A stretch of 64,000 nt of DNA, taken from Polaribacter sp. Hel_I_88. GTDB lineage: Bacteria; Bacteroidota; Bacteroidia; Flavobacteriales; Flavobacteriaceae. The notes below the pieces were generated by a model. It worked only from the letters and a program-made list of their open reading frames with translations, ran no database searches and was not told where the DNA came from. Below are positions 17,608 through 26,491 of this stretch, in pieces; positions within the stretch are counted from its first letter, which is position 1; the number at the start of each line of letters is the position of its first letter. The stretch is taken from the NCBI RefSeq assembly GCF_000687935.1, contig NZ_JHZZ01000001.1, positions 1,178,001 through 1,242,000 on the forward strand, written 5' to 3'. Position numbers and translations under genes: made by a program.

Positions 17608-18999
17608 TTAACAAAGTTGGTATTCTGGAATCGACATTAACTGCACACAAAAATTTCTATTCGATTTTATTTCTAAATTTTCTAAAAAAGTTGCTGTGTC
17701 TTTATCTAGTTTCGATAAGATTAATAAATCTATTAGTTCTTTTGATGATAAATTTTGATTTTGCTTATCAAAAAACTCCCAATTTTTTGTGATTTTCAAA
17801 TATTTATTACGTTGTTTTTCGCCTTTATAATATTTTTCAAAAGAATCTTCAAACTCGCCTTTTTCCTCTAAATTAATAATGGCGTTGCTTAACAATAAAG
17901 AAGGTAGTTTCATTCTAAACATTAACGTATTAGAGTCTATCCAACTTTTTCCACCTTTCCAACCAGCTACATTATCTGGGTATAATAAGGTTTGTCCCAT
18001 CATTTTTTGCAAATAATTTAACTGTTGTTTTTTATCAAAAGTAACAGGAACAACTTTTTGAATGCCTACCAATAATTCAATAGGCGATTTTATTTTTACC
18101 CCAATATTTTCATCATTATAAAACCATTTTGAGGTAAAAATGTGTTCCATTAAATTACTGATATTATAATCTTTATAAAATATGTTGGTAATTTCTTCCA
18201 ACCTTTTTTTATCTACTTTAGGGTTTATAAAATACCTATAAATTTTATCACAAATAAAACGTGCACATTGTTTTTGTTCTAAAATGATATCAATAATATC
18301 ATCTCCATCAAAATTACCTGTTTTACCAAAAAAAGTTTTTTCATCAAAATCATGTTGACTTTTCTGTAAATAAAAATCTCCATTTTTTTTATGTGTCCAA
18401 CCTGTAAAAGCTCTTGCAGATTCTTGTATGTCTTGCTCAGTATAATTGCCAACACCCAGCGTAAAAAGTTCCATTAATTCTCTGGCAAAATTTTCATTTG
18501 GTTTCCTTTTTTTGTTTTGCTTATTATTTAAATACTTAAGCATAGAAGGTTGTTTGGCAATTTGCTTTACAAAAACTCTAAAATCTCCTAAAGCATATTT
18601 TCTTAATGTATTATTATAGTCTTGTATAAAGAAAACATCATTATCCCTACACACAAAAACATTCGCCCAAAAAAGCGTCATTTTTTCTCTTAATAAGGAT
18701 TTTGGTTCACTTAATCTATAAATCCAAGCATAATTTAAATCTCTTACTTTTCTATTTCTTTTGTTTGTTAATTTTTGAAGTTCTTCTTCCGTAAATTTAT
18801 CCTTTAACTCTTTGTAAGATTTGTATTTTATGGAATCAAATTCAGATAAATCTAACTCAAGATTTTTAAACTCTTTAGAATCCGTAATTAATTTTGAAAC
18901 TATCTTTTTTTTAGAAGTAGATTTTAAACTTTCAAATTGTTTAACATCTATACCAAAACTAGCTCTCCAATATAAATGTTGAATGTGTTTTTGCTTCAT
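17608..18999 (-). CDS. DUF1800 family protein
   Basis: 463-aa protein of the DUF1800 family, recognised by the RELMELFTLGVGNYTEQDIQESARAFTGW segment (about 172-200) and the KSPIELLVGIQ and GWKGGKSWID motifs. No signal peptide is evident at the N-terminus. It is the first gene of a two-gene unit with the DUF1501 protein. Function is unknown. Confidence 0.88.
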   Translation of the reverse strand: MKQKHIQHLYWRASFGIDVKQFESLKSTSKKKIVSKLITDSKEFKNLELDLSEFDSIKYKSYKELKDKFTEEELQKLTNKRNRKVRDLNYAWIYRLSEPKSLLREKMTLFWANVFVCRDNDVFFIQDYNNTLRKYALGDFRVFVKQIAKQPSMLKYLNNKQNKKRKPNENFARELMELFTLGVGNYTEQDIQESARAFTGWTHKKNGDFYLQKSQHDFDEKTFFGKTGNFDGDDIIDIILEQKQCARFICDKIYRYFINPKVDKKRLEEITNIFYKDYNISNLMEHIFTSKWFYNDENIGVKIKSPIELLVGIQKVVPVTFDKKQQLNYLQKMMGQTLLYPDNVAGWKGGKSWIDSNTLMFRMKLPSLLLSNAIINLEEKGEFEDSFEKYYKGEKQRNKYLKITKNWEFFDKQNQNLSSKELIDLLILSKLDKDTATFLENLEIKSNRNFCVQLMSIPEYQLC

Positions 19000-19151
19000 A
19001 AGTAAGAATATATATGTAAGACTTTAAAAAATGTATAAAGTTTAAATAAATTTTAAAAATCCGTTAGTAAATTACGAAAAGAATTTGAATAATTTGATCT
19101 TAAAATTATGTTGCTTTTTATTAGAATATATAAATTTATTCCACAAAAAAA

Positions 19152-19172
19152 GAGGCTGAAAAATTCAGCCTC
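19152..19172 (-). terminator. Intrinsic terminator in the 318-bp gap after the phosphorelay operon
   Basis: GAGGCTGAA/TTCAGCCTC stem with a 3-nt loop and a T7 run on the minus strand. It lies 146 bp after the stop of the LytTR regulator, leaving a rather long 3' untranslated region. The rest of the 19000-19317 gap is AT-rich; apart from the presumed promoter of the DUF1800 gene I see nothing else in it. Confidence 0.75.
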
Positions 19173-19317
19173 CAATAGTCACAACTTATAAATCCCCCAA
19201 CTTATAATTGTTACTCAAAGAAACAACTATTCTATGTTATTGTGGGTGAAAATTCGTTTATTGGTTTTTTACGTTCGACTAACATTAAAAAAGTGTCGCT
19301 GAACTGACAAAATTATA

Positions 19318-20016
19318 CTATAAGAAGTTTAACTTGTTCATTAATTCGCTTTTGTTAGCTCTACTAACTGGCACAACATCTTTCTTTATTAACACTGTAT
19401 TATCTTCAATATCTATAATTTCTTTTATATTGATAATAAAAGATCTATGTACTTTAAAAAAAGAGTCTGAAGGTAATTTATCTTCAATTTTTTTTAGTGT
19501 AGAATGTACAATATAGTTTTTTTCCTCTGTTTTTATATTGATATAATCGCCTTTTGCCTCAATTAAATAAATACTTGGTATGTTTACTTTTACCAATCTT
19601 CTATCTACATTAACATAAATAAAATCTGATGTATTTTTTTCTTTTATGATATTTTTTTCTTGAGTAGATAAAGAATCTAATTTTTCTAATGATTTTGTAA
19701 AACGTTCTTTTGTAATTGGTTTTACCAAATAATCTACCACACTTTTATACTCAAAAGCTTCAAGAGCTAAGTTTTTATCACTTGTCGTTAAAATTATTTT
19801 TGGCGAGTTTTTTAGTGTTTGCATAAAATCGAAACCAGAAAAAGTAGGCATATGAATATCTAAATATATCAAGTCTACATTTGTTGTATTTAGGTATTTA
19901 ATAGCATCTATTGCAGATGAAAATTCTTCAAGTACATTAATCTGCTCAGATTTTAGGCAAAGTTGTTTTGTAATTAGCCTTGCAGTTGCGTCATCATCAA
20001 TTATTATACAATCCAT
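19318..20016 (-). CDS. LytR/AlgR-type response regulator (REC + LytTR)
   Basis: 232-aa regulator. The receiver domain (about 1-120) has the acidic triad IIDDD and the phosphoacceptor Asp53 in YLDIHMPTFSG, with a Lys in VDYLVKPI. The C-terminal LytTR DNA-binding domain (about 135-232) has the typical YLIEAKGDYINI and FFKVHRSFIINIKEI motifs. It ends a three-gene run with an Hpt protein and another receiver, so it is the likely DNA-binding output of a phosphorelay. Confidence 0.93.
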   Translation of the reverse strand: MDCIIIDDDATARLITKQLCLKSEQINVLEEFSSAIDAIKYLNTTNVDLIYLDIHMPTFSGFDFMQTLKNSPKIILTTSDKNLALEAFEYKSVVDYLVKPITKERFTKSLEKLDSLSTQEKNIIKEKNTSDFIYVNVDRRLVKVNIPSIYLIEAKGDYINIKTEEKNYIVHSTLKKIEDKLPSDSFFKVHRSFIINIKEIIDIEDNTVLIKKDVVPVSRANKSELMNKLNFL

Positions 20017-20036
20017 ATTCTGATAAAAAGTAATTT

Positions 20037-20351
20037 TTATTCGTATAAATATACATGAATTTTATCTAAAATTTCTAAAAAATTATGATGCAATTTTAAA
20101 TTTCCTTGTTTTAACTCTATTTCAAATTGTGATGCAGTTTCCAAACCTTTTTTTAAACCTAACAAACTTATTTTATGTTTAATTTTATGGACGTTATTGG
20201 ACGCTTCAAGATAGTTTTTTCCCTCAAAATTAGTCTTAAATAGGTTTACCTCTTCAGGAAATTCTAATTTGATAATCTCTACTATACTATTTTCAAATTC
20301 AATATCGTTTCCCGAAATTTCTTTTATAACAGACAGGTTGGGTAGTTCCAT
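20037..20351 (-). CDS. Hpt-domain phosphotransfer protein
   Basis: 104-aa single-domain protein. The helix NNVHKIKHKISLLGLKKG matches the phosphoacceptor helix of histidine phosphotransfer domains (HxxK...LG), with His55 as the likely site. Free Hpt proteins shuttle phosphate between receivers. It starts 62 bp after a receiver gene and ends 20 bp before the LytTR regulator gene. The short divergent motif makes the exact His slightly uncertain (His55 or His59). Confidence 0.82.
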   Translation of the reverse strand: MELPNLSVIKEISGNDIEFENSIVEIIKLEFPEEVNLFKTNFEGKNYLEASNNVHKIKHKISLLGLKKGLETASQFEIELKQGNLKLHHNFLEILDKIHVYLYE

Positions 20352-20413
20352 TAAATAATTTTAAAAACTGAACAGCAAAGTTACATAAAAATTAAAATGC
20401 ACAGCATAAAGCT

Positions 20414-20836
20414 TTACGATGCATTTGTTCTTACAGATAAACTTGCCTTATTCCAATATTCTAGTAAAAAAATAACACTTTTACTATACTCAGAAAATTG
20501 TAAAGGTTTTGTAAAATAACCAGAGATTGCGAATTCATAACATTTATCTAAATCAACTTTATTTTGCGATGTAGACATAATTACAATTGGTATGTTTTTA
20601 AATTTAGAGTTCTTTTTTAAAGTAGCTAAAAACTCAAAGCCATTCATTCTGGGCATGTTTAAATCTGAAATAATTAAATCAAAAGGAGTTGTACAGTTAT
20701 CTAATAATGCCAAAGCTGTTTCACCATCTTTTGCTTCAAAAATGTTACTTTTAAAACTAACTTCTTGACAAACTTTTTTAAATTTTAATCTTTCAATTTT
20801 ATCATCATCTACTAAAAGGATAGATAGGGATCTCAT
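20414..20836 (-). CDS. Single-domain response regulator (CheY-like)
   Basis: 140-aa receiver with no output domain: LLVDDDK acidic patch, phosphoacceptor Asp58 in IISDLNMPRMNG, Thr/Ser in IVIMSTSQ and Lys in GYFTKPL. It is the first gene of the receiver-Hpt-LytTR operon and would carry phosphate between a distant kinase and Hpt. No histidine kinase gene is in the window. Confidence 0.92.
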   Translation of the reverse strand: MRSLSILLVDDDKIERLKFKKVCQEVSFKSNIFEAKDGETALALLDNCTTPFDLIISDLNMPRMNGFEFLATLKKNSKFKNIPIVIMSTSQNKVDLDKCYEFAISGYFTKPLQFSEYSKSVIFLLEYWNKASLSVRTNAS

Positions 20837-20885
20837 TTAAGGATTTTTAATTATTGACAAAAATGAAATAAATACAACAACTATC

Positions 20886-20908
20886 AACTACTTATTTGAT
20901 AAGTAGTT
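20886..20908. promoter_or_regulatory. Perfect dyad upstream of the phosphorelay operon
   Basis: AACTACTTAT TTG ATAAGTAGTT: 10-bp perfect arms with a 3-bp centre, between lrp and the receiver gene. No T-run follows on either strand, so it fits an operator better than a terminator. It lies about 50 bp upstream of the receiver start. Confidence 0.4.
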
Positions 20909-20955
20909 AGCAAACATCCTTAAGTGGTTCTATATAATAGGTAAGTTGTTTTTTG

Positions 20956-21405
20956 CTAAATACTTATCTGCCTATCAATTTGTTGATCTAAAGAAATAAA
21001 TGTTTCTGTTCTTGATACACCTTTTATATTCTGAATATTCTTATTTAAAAGATGCATTAAATCTTCATTATTCTTGCATAATATTTTAACAAAAATAGCG
21101 TAATTACCAGTTGTATAGTGACTTTCTACCACTTCTGGAATTTCTTTTAATCTTTTTATTGCTGATGAGTAAAAACTTGAAGAATCTAAAAAAACACCCA
21201 CAAAAGCTGTTGTATTATAGCCTAAAGATTTTGGATTAATCGTCATTCTATACCCATCAATCAATGCCGATTTTTCTAATTTCCTTAAACGTTGATGAAT
21301 GGCTGCTCCAGAAATACCAACTTCTCTGGCAATACTTAATACAGGCGTTCTTGCGTCTTTTACCAACATTTTTATAATAATTTTATCAATACCATCAATT
21401 TTCAT
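20956..21405 (-). CDS. Lrp/AsnC-family transcriptional regulator
   Basis: 149-aa regulator with an N-terminal winged HTH (DKIIIKMLVKDARTPVLSIAREVGISGAAIHQRLRKLE, residues about 5-42) and a C-terminal RAM ligand/oligomerisation domain. The family senses amino acids. It is transcribed on the same strand as accC but lies beyond a strong terminator, so it is a separate unit. Target genes are unknown. Confidence 0.92.
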   Translation of the reverse strand: MKIDGIDKIIIKMLVKDARTPVLSIAREVGISGAAIHQRLRKLEKSALIDGYRMTINPKSLGYNTTAFVGVFLDSSSFYSSAIKRLKEIPEVVESHYTTGNYAIFVKILCKNNEDLMHLLNKNIQNIKGVSRTETFISLDQQIDRQISI

Positions 21406-21432
21406 AGTTCAAAAGTTTAACTATAAAGATAA

Positions 21433-21466
21433 AAAAAAGAGAATACAAAAATGTATTCTCTTTTTT
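21433..21466 (-). terminator. Intrinsic terminator after accC
   Basis: 15-bp arms AAAAAAGAGAATACA/TGTATTCTCTTTTTT around a 4-nt loop, ending in T8 on the minus strand, 30 bp past the accC stop. Confidence 0.85.
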
Positions 21467-21495
21467 AAATAGTAATTTATAATGATTTTTAAGCT

Positions 21496-22836
21496 TTATA
21501 CTTCCATTTTAAAATCTTCCATAAACTTTGTAGTATAGTTTCCAGAAACATAATCTGGATGATCCATTAACTGTCTATGAAAAGGAATTGTGGTTTTTAC
21601 GCCTTCAATAACAAACTCATCTAATGCTCTTTTCATTTTATTAATTGCTTCTTCTCTTGTTTGAGCAGTAACAATTAATTTAGCAATCATAGAATCGTAA
21701 TTTGGTGGAATCATATAACCTGCATATACATGTGTATCCATTCTAACTCCATGACCTCCAGGCGTGTGTAATACTGTTATTCTTCCAGGAGCTGGTCTAA
21801 AATTATTATGAGGATCTTCTGCATTTATTCTACATTCAATTGAATGTAATTTTGGATAGTAATTTTTACCAGAAATTGGCACACCAGCAGCAACTAAAAT
21901 TTGCTCACGAATTAAATCGTAATTTACAACTTCTTCAGTAATTGGGTGTTCTACTTGAATACGAGTATTCATCTCCATAAAGTAGAAGTTTCTGTGTTTA
22001 TCAACCAAAAATTCTACTGTTCCTGCACCTTCATATTTAATAAATTCTGCAGCTTTTACAGCTGCATCTCCCATTTTTTCTCTCAATTCATCTGTCATGA
22101 AAGGAGAAGGTGTTTCTTCTGTTAACTTTTGATGACGTCTTTGTACAGAACAATCTCTTTCAGATAAATGGCAAGCTTTTCCATAAGAATCCCCTACAAT
22201 TTGAATTTCGATATGTCTTGGCTCTTCAATAAGCTTTTCCATATACATATCGTTATTTCCAAAAGCGGCTTTAGATTCCTGTCTAGCAGAATCCCAAGCA
22301 TCTTTTAAATTTTCCGCTTTCCAAACAGCACGCATTCCTTTACCTCCACCACCTGCAGAAGCTTTTAACATTACAGGATATCCTGTTTCTACAGCTAATT
22401 TTTTGCATTCTTCAAAGTCTTTAATAACTCCTTCAGAACCTGGTACACAAGGCACTCCTGCTCTAATCATCGTAGACTTAGCATTTGCTTTATCTCCCAT
22501 TTGATCAATCATTGCACCAGTTGCACCAATAAATTTAATGTTATGTTCTTCACATAAATTAGAAAATTTAGCGTTTTCTGATAAAAATCCATAACCAGGA
22601 TGAATGGCATCTGCATTTGTAATTTCTGCAGCAGATATAATATTAGACATTTTTAGGTAAGACTCTGCACTAGAAGGTGGCCCAATACAAACAGCTTCAT
22701 CTGCAAAACGAACGTGTAAACTTTCTGCATCTGCAGTAGAATATACTGCTACCGTTTTTATACCCATTTCCTTACAGGTTCTTATTACACGTAATGCAAT
22801 TTCACCTCTGTTGGCAATTAATATTTTTTTAAACAT
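21496..22836 (-). CDS. accC: Acetyl-CoA carboxylase biotin carboxylase subunit
   Basis: 446-aa ATP-grasp enzyme that carboxylates the biotin on AccB, the first half of malonyl-CoA synthesis. N-terminal [20 protein letters not shown], the glycine-rich [14 protein letters not shown] loop (about 160-173), [14 protein letters not shown] and [13 protein letters not shown] are hallmark motifs. It ends the fabH-accB-accC run and is followed by a strong terminator. Confidence 0.97.
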   Translation of the reverse strand: MFKKILIANRGEIALRVIRTCKEMGIKTVAVYSTADAESLHVRFADEAVCIGPPSSAESYLKMSNIISAAEITNADAIHPGYGFLSENAKFSNLCEEHNIKFIGATGAMIDQMGDKANAKSTMIRAGVPCVPGSEGVIKDFEECKKLAVETGYPVMLKASAGGGGKGMRAVWKAENLKDAWDSARQESKAAFGNNDMYMEKLIEEPRHIEIQIVGDSYGKACHLSERDCSVQRRHQKLTEETPSPFMTDELREKMGDAAVKAAEFIKYEGAGTVEFLVDKHRNFYFMEMNTRIQVEHPITEEVVNYDLIREQILVAAGVPISGKNYYPKLHSIECRINAEDPHNNFRPAPGRITVLHTPGGHGVRMDTHVYAGYMIPPNYDSMIAKLIVTAQTREEAINKMKRALDEFVIEGVKTTIPFHRQLMDHPDYVSGNYTTKFMEDFKMEV

Positions 22837-22854
22837 AGTATATGAGTTTTGAAT

Positions 22855-22875
22855 TATGAGTTATGAGTTATGAGT
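22855..22875. repeat. Short tandem repeat, TATGAGT x3
   Basis: Three perfect 7-bp units (22855-22875), with a degenerate copy of ATGAGTT just before at 22842. It lies in the 82-bp gap between accB and accC. Confidence 0.7.
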
Positions 22876-22918
22876 TAGAAAATCTACTATCTAAACTCCA
22901 AAAACTAAACTATATTTA

Positions 22919-23395
22919 TTATGATGGATCAACCAAAAATAAAGGTTGGTCAAATTCTACTGGAGAAGAATCATCTACTAAAACCTTAACAATTTTACCT
23001 GATACTTCAGATTCAATTTCATTAAATAATTTCATTGCTTCAATAACACAAACTGTATCACCTACATTAATATCTGATCCTACCTCAACAAAACTAGGTT
23101 TATCTGGAGATGGTTTTCTGTAAAAAGTTCCAATAATCGGAGATTTTACAGTAATGTATTTAGAATCATCACTTTCTACTTTTACAGGAGCAGCAGCTTG
23201 TGGTGCAGCAGCTTGTGGTGCTGGAGCAGCAGCCTGAGGTGCAGTAGCCATTGGTGCAGCTTGCACTATTGTAGTTTCTGTTTTCTCAGAACCTGTTTTA
23301 ATTGTAATCTTTATATCTTCCATTTCTAGTTTTACCTCGCTTGCGCCAGATTTTGCTACAAATTTTATAAGATTTTGAATTTCTTTAATATCCAT
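22919..23395 (-). CDS. accB: Biotin carboxyl carrier protein of acetyl-CoA carboxylase
   Basis: 158-aa carrier. The N-terminal region (MDIKEIQNLIKFVAKSGASE) is followed by an Ala/Pro/Gln-rich flexible linker (about 45-72) and a biotinyl domain with Lys122 in VIEAMKLFNE as biotin site. It acts with AccC, whose gene is downstream; the carboxyltransferase subunits are not in the window. Confidence 0.96.
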   Translation of the reverse strand: MDIKEIQNLIKFVAKSGASEVKLEMEDIKITIKTGSEKTETTIVQAAPMATAPQAAAPAPQAAAPQAAAPVKVESDDSKYITVKSPIIGTFYRKPSPDKPSFVEVGSDINVGDTVCVIEAMKLFNEIESEVSGKIVKVLVDDSSPVEFDQPLFLVDPS

Positions 23396-23423
23396 ATTTC
23401 CTACTATTTAGTTAATTAGTTTT

Positions 23424-24419
23424 TTAAGAATTATAAGCCCATTTTAGGTAAATAGCTCCCCATGTGAAACCACCACCAAAAGCGGCAAAAATTAAATTAT
23501 CTCCTTTTTTTAATTGTACTTCATAATCTGCCAATAAAAGTGGTAATGTTGCAGATGTTGTATTTCCATATCTATGGATGTTCATCATTACTTTTTCAGA
23601 ACCAACGCCTACTCTTTTTGCTGTTGCTTCTATGATTCTTTTATTAGCTTGATGTGGTACTAACCACTGAATATCTTCTTCTGTAAGGTTATTTCTAGTC
23701 AACATTTTTTCTGATACATCTGCCATATTAGAAACTGCGTATTTAAACACTGTTTTTCCTTCTTGGTAAACAAAATGCTTTTTATCTTTTACGGTTTCTA
23801 AGGATGGAGGCAAAATAGAACCACCTGCTTCAATTCGTAAAAAATCTCTACCAATTCCATCACTTCTCATATACTCATCTTGTAAACCTAATCCTTCGTG
23901 ATTAGGTTCAAATAAAGCAGCTCCTGCTCCATCACCAAAAATAATACAAGTTGCTCTGTCTTTATAATCTATAATTGATGACATTTTATCTGCACCAATT
24001 AACAATATTTTTTTATATCGACCAGATTCTATATAACTAGCAGCTGTAGACATTCCATATAAAAAGCTAGAACATGCAGCTTGCAAATCGTAAGAAAAAG
24101 CATTTACAGCACCAATTTTTGAAGCCACATATGCAGCTGTAGAAGCTACTGGCAAATCTGGTGTTGCAGTTGCAACAATTACCAAATCTATTTCTGCTGC
24201 ATTTCCTTTTGATTTTTGCAATAAATCTTCTGCTGCTTTTATTGCCATATAAGAAGTACCTAACCCTTCTCCTTTAAGAATTCTTCTTTCTTTAATACCT
24301 GTTCTAGAAGTAATCCATTCATCATTAGTTTCTACATAGGTTTCTAACTCTTTATTTGTTAGAATGTAATCAGGAACATATTTTCCTACTGCTGAAATTG
24401 CTGCAGTGATTTTTGTCAT
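23424..24419 (-). CDS. fabH: Beta-ketoacyl-ACP synthase III
   Basis: 331-aa thiolase-fold enzyme condensing acetyl-CoA with malonyl-ACP to start fatty-acid synthesis. The catalytic triad is visible: Cys116 in DLQAACSSFLYG, His256 in VPHQANKRI and Asn286 in YGNTTSATLP. It lies upstream of accB-accC (28-bp gap), so initiation enzyme and malonyl-CoA supply are made together. A terminator separates it from rpmF, so it probably has its own promoter. Confidence 0.96.
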   Translation of the reverse strand: MTKITAAISAVGKYVPDYILTNKELETYVETNDEWITSRTGIKERRILKGEGLGTSYMAIKAAEDLLQKSKGNAAEIDLVIVATATPDLPVASTAAYVASKIGAVNAFSYDLQAACSSFLYGMSTAASYIESGRYKKILLIGADKMSSIIDYKDRATCIIFGDGAGAALFEPNHEGLGLQDEYMRSDGIGRDFLRIEAGGSILPPSLETVKDKKHFVYQEGKTVFKYAVSNMADVSEKMLTRNNLTEEDIQWLVPHQANKRIIEATAKRVGVGSEKVMMNIHRYGNTTSATLPLLLADYEVQLKKGDNLIFAAFGGGFTWGAIYLKWAYNS

Positions 24420-24452
24420 AATTAAAGTTTAGTTTCTAAAGTTTAGAAGATT

Positions 24453-24460
24453 CAAAAGTA
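24453..24460 (-). promoter_or_regulatory. Candidate -7 box for fabH-accB-accC
   Basis: TACTTTTG on the minus strand fits the Bacteroidota consensus TAnnTTTG, 34 bp before the fabH start. A second identical box is at 24496-24503. No clear -33 element is seen for either. Confidence 0.35.
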
Positions 24461-24528
24461 GTGAAAAATAATTCACCTTTTAAGGTAAATTTCACCAAAA
24501 GTATTCGTTTTTGACTATAAAACGTAAA

Positions 24529-24552
24529 AAAACCCTCAAAATTGAGGGTTTT
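24529..24552 (-). terminator. Intrinsic terminator between rpmF and fabH
   Basis: Stem AAAACCCTCAA/TTGAGGGTTTT with a 2-nt loop and T7 on the minus strand, about 25 bp past the rpmF stop. It should end or attenuate the DUF177-rpmF transcript before fabH. Confidence 0.82.
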
Positions 24553-24576
24553 CGTAGAATTTTGAAAAGCGTTTTT

Positions 24577-24777
24577 TTAAGCTTCTGCAGATGCAGATGC
24601 TGATTCTAAAACAACTTGTCCTCTATAATATAGTTTTCCTTCATGCCAATGAGCTCTGTGATATAAGTGAGCCTCACCCGTTGTTGGATCTTTAGCAATC
24701 TGTTGATAAGATGCCTTATAATGTGTTCTCCTTTTATCTCTTCTTGTTTTGGATATTTTTCTTTTAGGATGTGCCAT
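24577..24777 (-). CDS. rpmF: 50S ribosomal protein L32
   Basis: 66-aa basic protein with the L32 start [21 protein letters not shown]. The zinc-binding cysteines found in many L32 proteins are absent, so it is the Cys-free form. It follows DUF177 by one base, the usual order in bacteria. Confidence 0.96.
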   Translation of the reverse strand: MAHPKRKISKTRRDKRRTHYKASYQQIAKDPTTGEAHLYHRAHWHEGKLYYRGQVVLESASASAEA

Positions 24778-24778
24778 T

Positions 24779-25315
24779 TTATGTCTTTTTTTCTGTTATT
24801 AAATTCTTTAATTTATCCCATCTTGGGTCTGTAATTTCTACAGTTTTTACTTTTTTTATCTCTAGCTCTTTTAACTTTTTTAATGCTTCAGATTCCATGG
24901 TGCCATCTAAAACTTTTGGATGCACTCTTTTATTAGGAACTGCTAAAACAATCATTTCGTAAATAAATTGAGCCACATTAAACTCATAAGCTTCATGAGG
25001 CAATATTAAAATCTCCTCATTATCATCATTAAATTCTGGCCCAAACTTTACAACTAATGGTAATTCTGAATCTATTTCTTGATCATATAACTCATTTGTT
25101 ACATCACAAGGAACTTCAACAGAACCCTCTGCAATAAAAACCAGCTCAAACAATGTGCTTTTTTTTACAAAATTTAAAGAAACTTCTATAGATGAACTTA
25201 CATATTCATCAAAATTAAAAGCTTCAAAGAACTTATTATCAATTGAGTACTTAAACTCGTGTTTACCTTCTTTTAATCCTACAAACTGTATGCTGAATTC
25301 TTTCAAGCCTTTCAT
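24779..25315 (-). CDS. DUF177 (YceD-type) protein
   Basis: 178-aa protein of the DUF177/YceD family, implicated in other bacteria and plastids in 23S rRNA accumulation. The region with conserved residues ([19 protein letters not shown], then [24 protein letters not shown]) is typical. I set the start at ATG 25315 (MKGLKEF) rather than the TTG two codons earlier. It is coupled to rpmF and has a good promoter 24 bp upstream. Confidence 0.88.
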   Translation of the reverse strand: MKGLKEFSIQFVGLKEGKHEFKYSIDNKFFEAFNFDEYVSSSIEVSLNFVKKSTLFELVFIAEGSVEVPCDVTNELYDQEIDSELPLVVKFGPEFNDDNEEILILPHEAYEFNVAQFIYEMIVLAVPNKRVHPKVLDGTMESEALKKLKELEIKKVKTVEITDPRWDKLKNLITEKKT

Positions 25316-25338
25316 AATCAAACATCAATTGAGCGTGC

Positions 25339-25367
25339 AAAGATACAAAAAAATGTATTTCTGCAAT
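25339..25367 (-). promoter_or_regulatory. Bacteroidota-type promoter of DUF177-rpmF
   Basis: On the minus strand TTG (25367-25365), an 18-bp spacer, then TATCTTTG (25346-25339), a perfect TAnnTTTG box. The predicted transcription start leaves a leader of about 17 nt before the DUF177 ATG. This is the best sigma-A-type promoter I see in the window. Confidence 0.6.
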
Positions 25368-25392
25368 ATTTTATATTAAAAAAGAATAATTT

Positions 25393-26433
25393 TTAACTAT
25401 ACCTTACTAACAAAGGGTTTCCTGTTAATTCTTTATATTCTTTTCGCTTTTTAAAAATTTCTATAGCACTAAATAACGCTTCTATAAACGAAGATGGGTT
25501 CGCTAAATTTTTACCTGCAATATCATATCCTGTTCCATGATCTGGAGAGGTTCTTATATGACTTAAACCCGCTGTAAAGTTAACTCCTTTTCCAAAAGAT
25601 AAGGCTTTAAATGGCGCTAAACCTTGATCATGATAGGTTGCTAAAACTCCATCAAATTGTTTATAGGTTTCTGAACCGAAAAAACCATCTGCTGCATAAG
25701 GGCCAAAAACTAATTTACCTGTTGCTGCAATTTCTGCGATTGTTGGCACTATAATATCATCATCTTCTTTACCAATAACACCTTTATCTCCACAATGTGG
25801 ATTTAAAGATAAAACTGCAATTTTGGGTTTATTTATTCCAAAATCTTGTTTTAACGAATTGTACATGGTTTCTACTTTGCTTTTAATCAATTCTGGAGTT
25901 ATAGATTCTGCAACTTTAGCAATTGGAATATGACCTGTTATTAAACCAATGCGTAATTCGCTGGTCATTAAAATCATTAAACTCTTCCCTTCTAAATTTG
26001 CTTCTAAATATTCTGTATGTCCAGGAAAATTAAAAGTTTCAGACTGTATATTTTCTTTGTTGATTGGTGCTGTTATTAAAACATCAATCGTATTATTTTT
26101 TAGATGTTCTACTCCAGAAGCTAAAGATTTTGCTGCATATTCTCCAGATATTTTAGTTGCTGTGCCTAATTCAATAGCAACTTCTTCTTTCCAAATATTT
26201 AAAATATTTATTTTAGAGTGTGTTACTTGATTAATGGATGTAATTCCATGCACAGGAGTTTCTATCCCTAAAACTTTTTTATGATAAGAAATTGTTTTTG
26301 TTGCGCCAAATAAAACTGGCGTGCAAAATTCTAACATTCGTTTGTCTTCAAATGTTTTCAAAATTACTTCAATACCAATTCCATTTAAATCGCCAATTGA
26401 AATTCCAACGATTATTTTATCAGTTTTATCCAT
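25393..26433 (-). CDS. pdxA: 4-hydroxythreonine-4-phosphate dehydrogenase
   Basis: 346-aa metal- and NAD-dependent enzyme of the DXP-dependent pyridoxal-phosphate pathway. Visible motifs are IVGISIGDLNGIGIEVILK at the N-terminus, a metal His in FPGHTEYLE, LNPHCGDKG, and TYHDQGLAPFKALSFGKGVNFTAGL. The frame is open 30 codons further up, but ATG 26433 fits homologues and leaves room for the promoter; the longer version would overlap ribE. Confidence 0.95.
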   Translation of the reverse strand: MDKTDKIIVGISIGDLNGIGIEVILKTFEDKRMLEFCTPVLFGATKTISYHKKVLGIETPVHGITSINQVTHSKINILNIWKEEVAIELGTATKISGEYAAKSLASGVEHLKNNTIDVLITAPINKENIQSETFNFPGHTEYLEANLEGKSLMILMTSELRIGLITGHIPIAKVAESITPELIKSKVETMYNSLKQDFGINKPKIAVLSLNPHCGDKGVIGKEDDDIIVPTIAEIAATGKLVFGPYAADGFFGSETYKQFDGVLATYHDQGLAPFKALSFGKGVNFTAGLSHIRTSPDHGTGYDIAGKNLANPSSFIEALFSAIEIFKKRKEYKELTGNPLLVRYS

Positions 26434-26453
26434 AGTAAACCTTGTAATATGCT

Positions 26454-26461
26454 TATTTTTG
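26454..26461 (+). promoter_or_regulatory. Candidate -7 box for ribE
   Basis: TATTTTTG (TAnnTTTG), 30 bp before the ribE ATG, in the 58-bp divergent gap with pdxA. Confidence 0.45.
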
Positions 26462-26468
26462 TAAAGTA

Positions 26469-26476
26469 CAAAAGTA
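26469..26476 (-). promoter_or_regulatory. Candidate -7 box for pdxA
   Basis: TACTTTTG on the minus strand, 35 bp before the chosen pdxA ATG. It lies within 8 bp of the ribE box, so the two promoters are face to face. Confidence 0.45.
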
Positions 26477-26491
26477 ACCAATTTTAACGAT

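Noticed and set aside
22855-22875. CRISPR or phase-variable repeat
   Set aside because: Only three 7-bp units, outside any coding frame, with no spacers; too short to support either.
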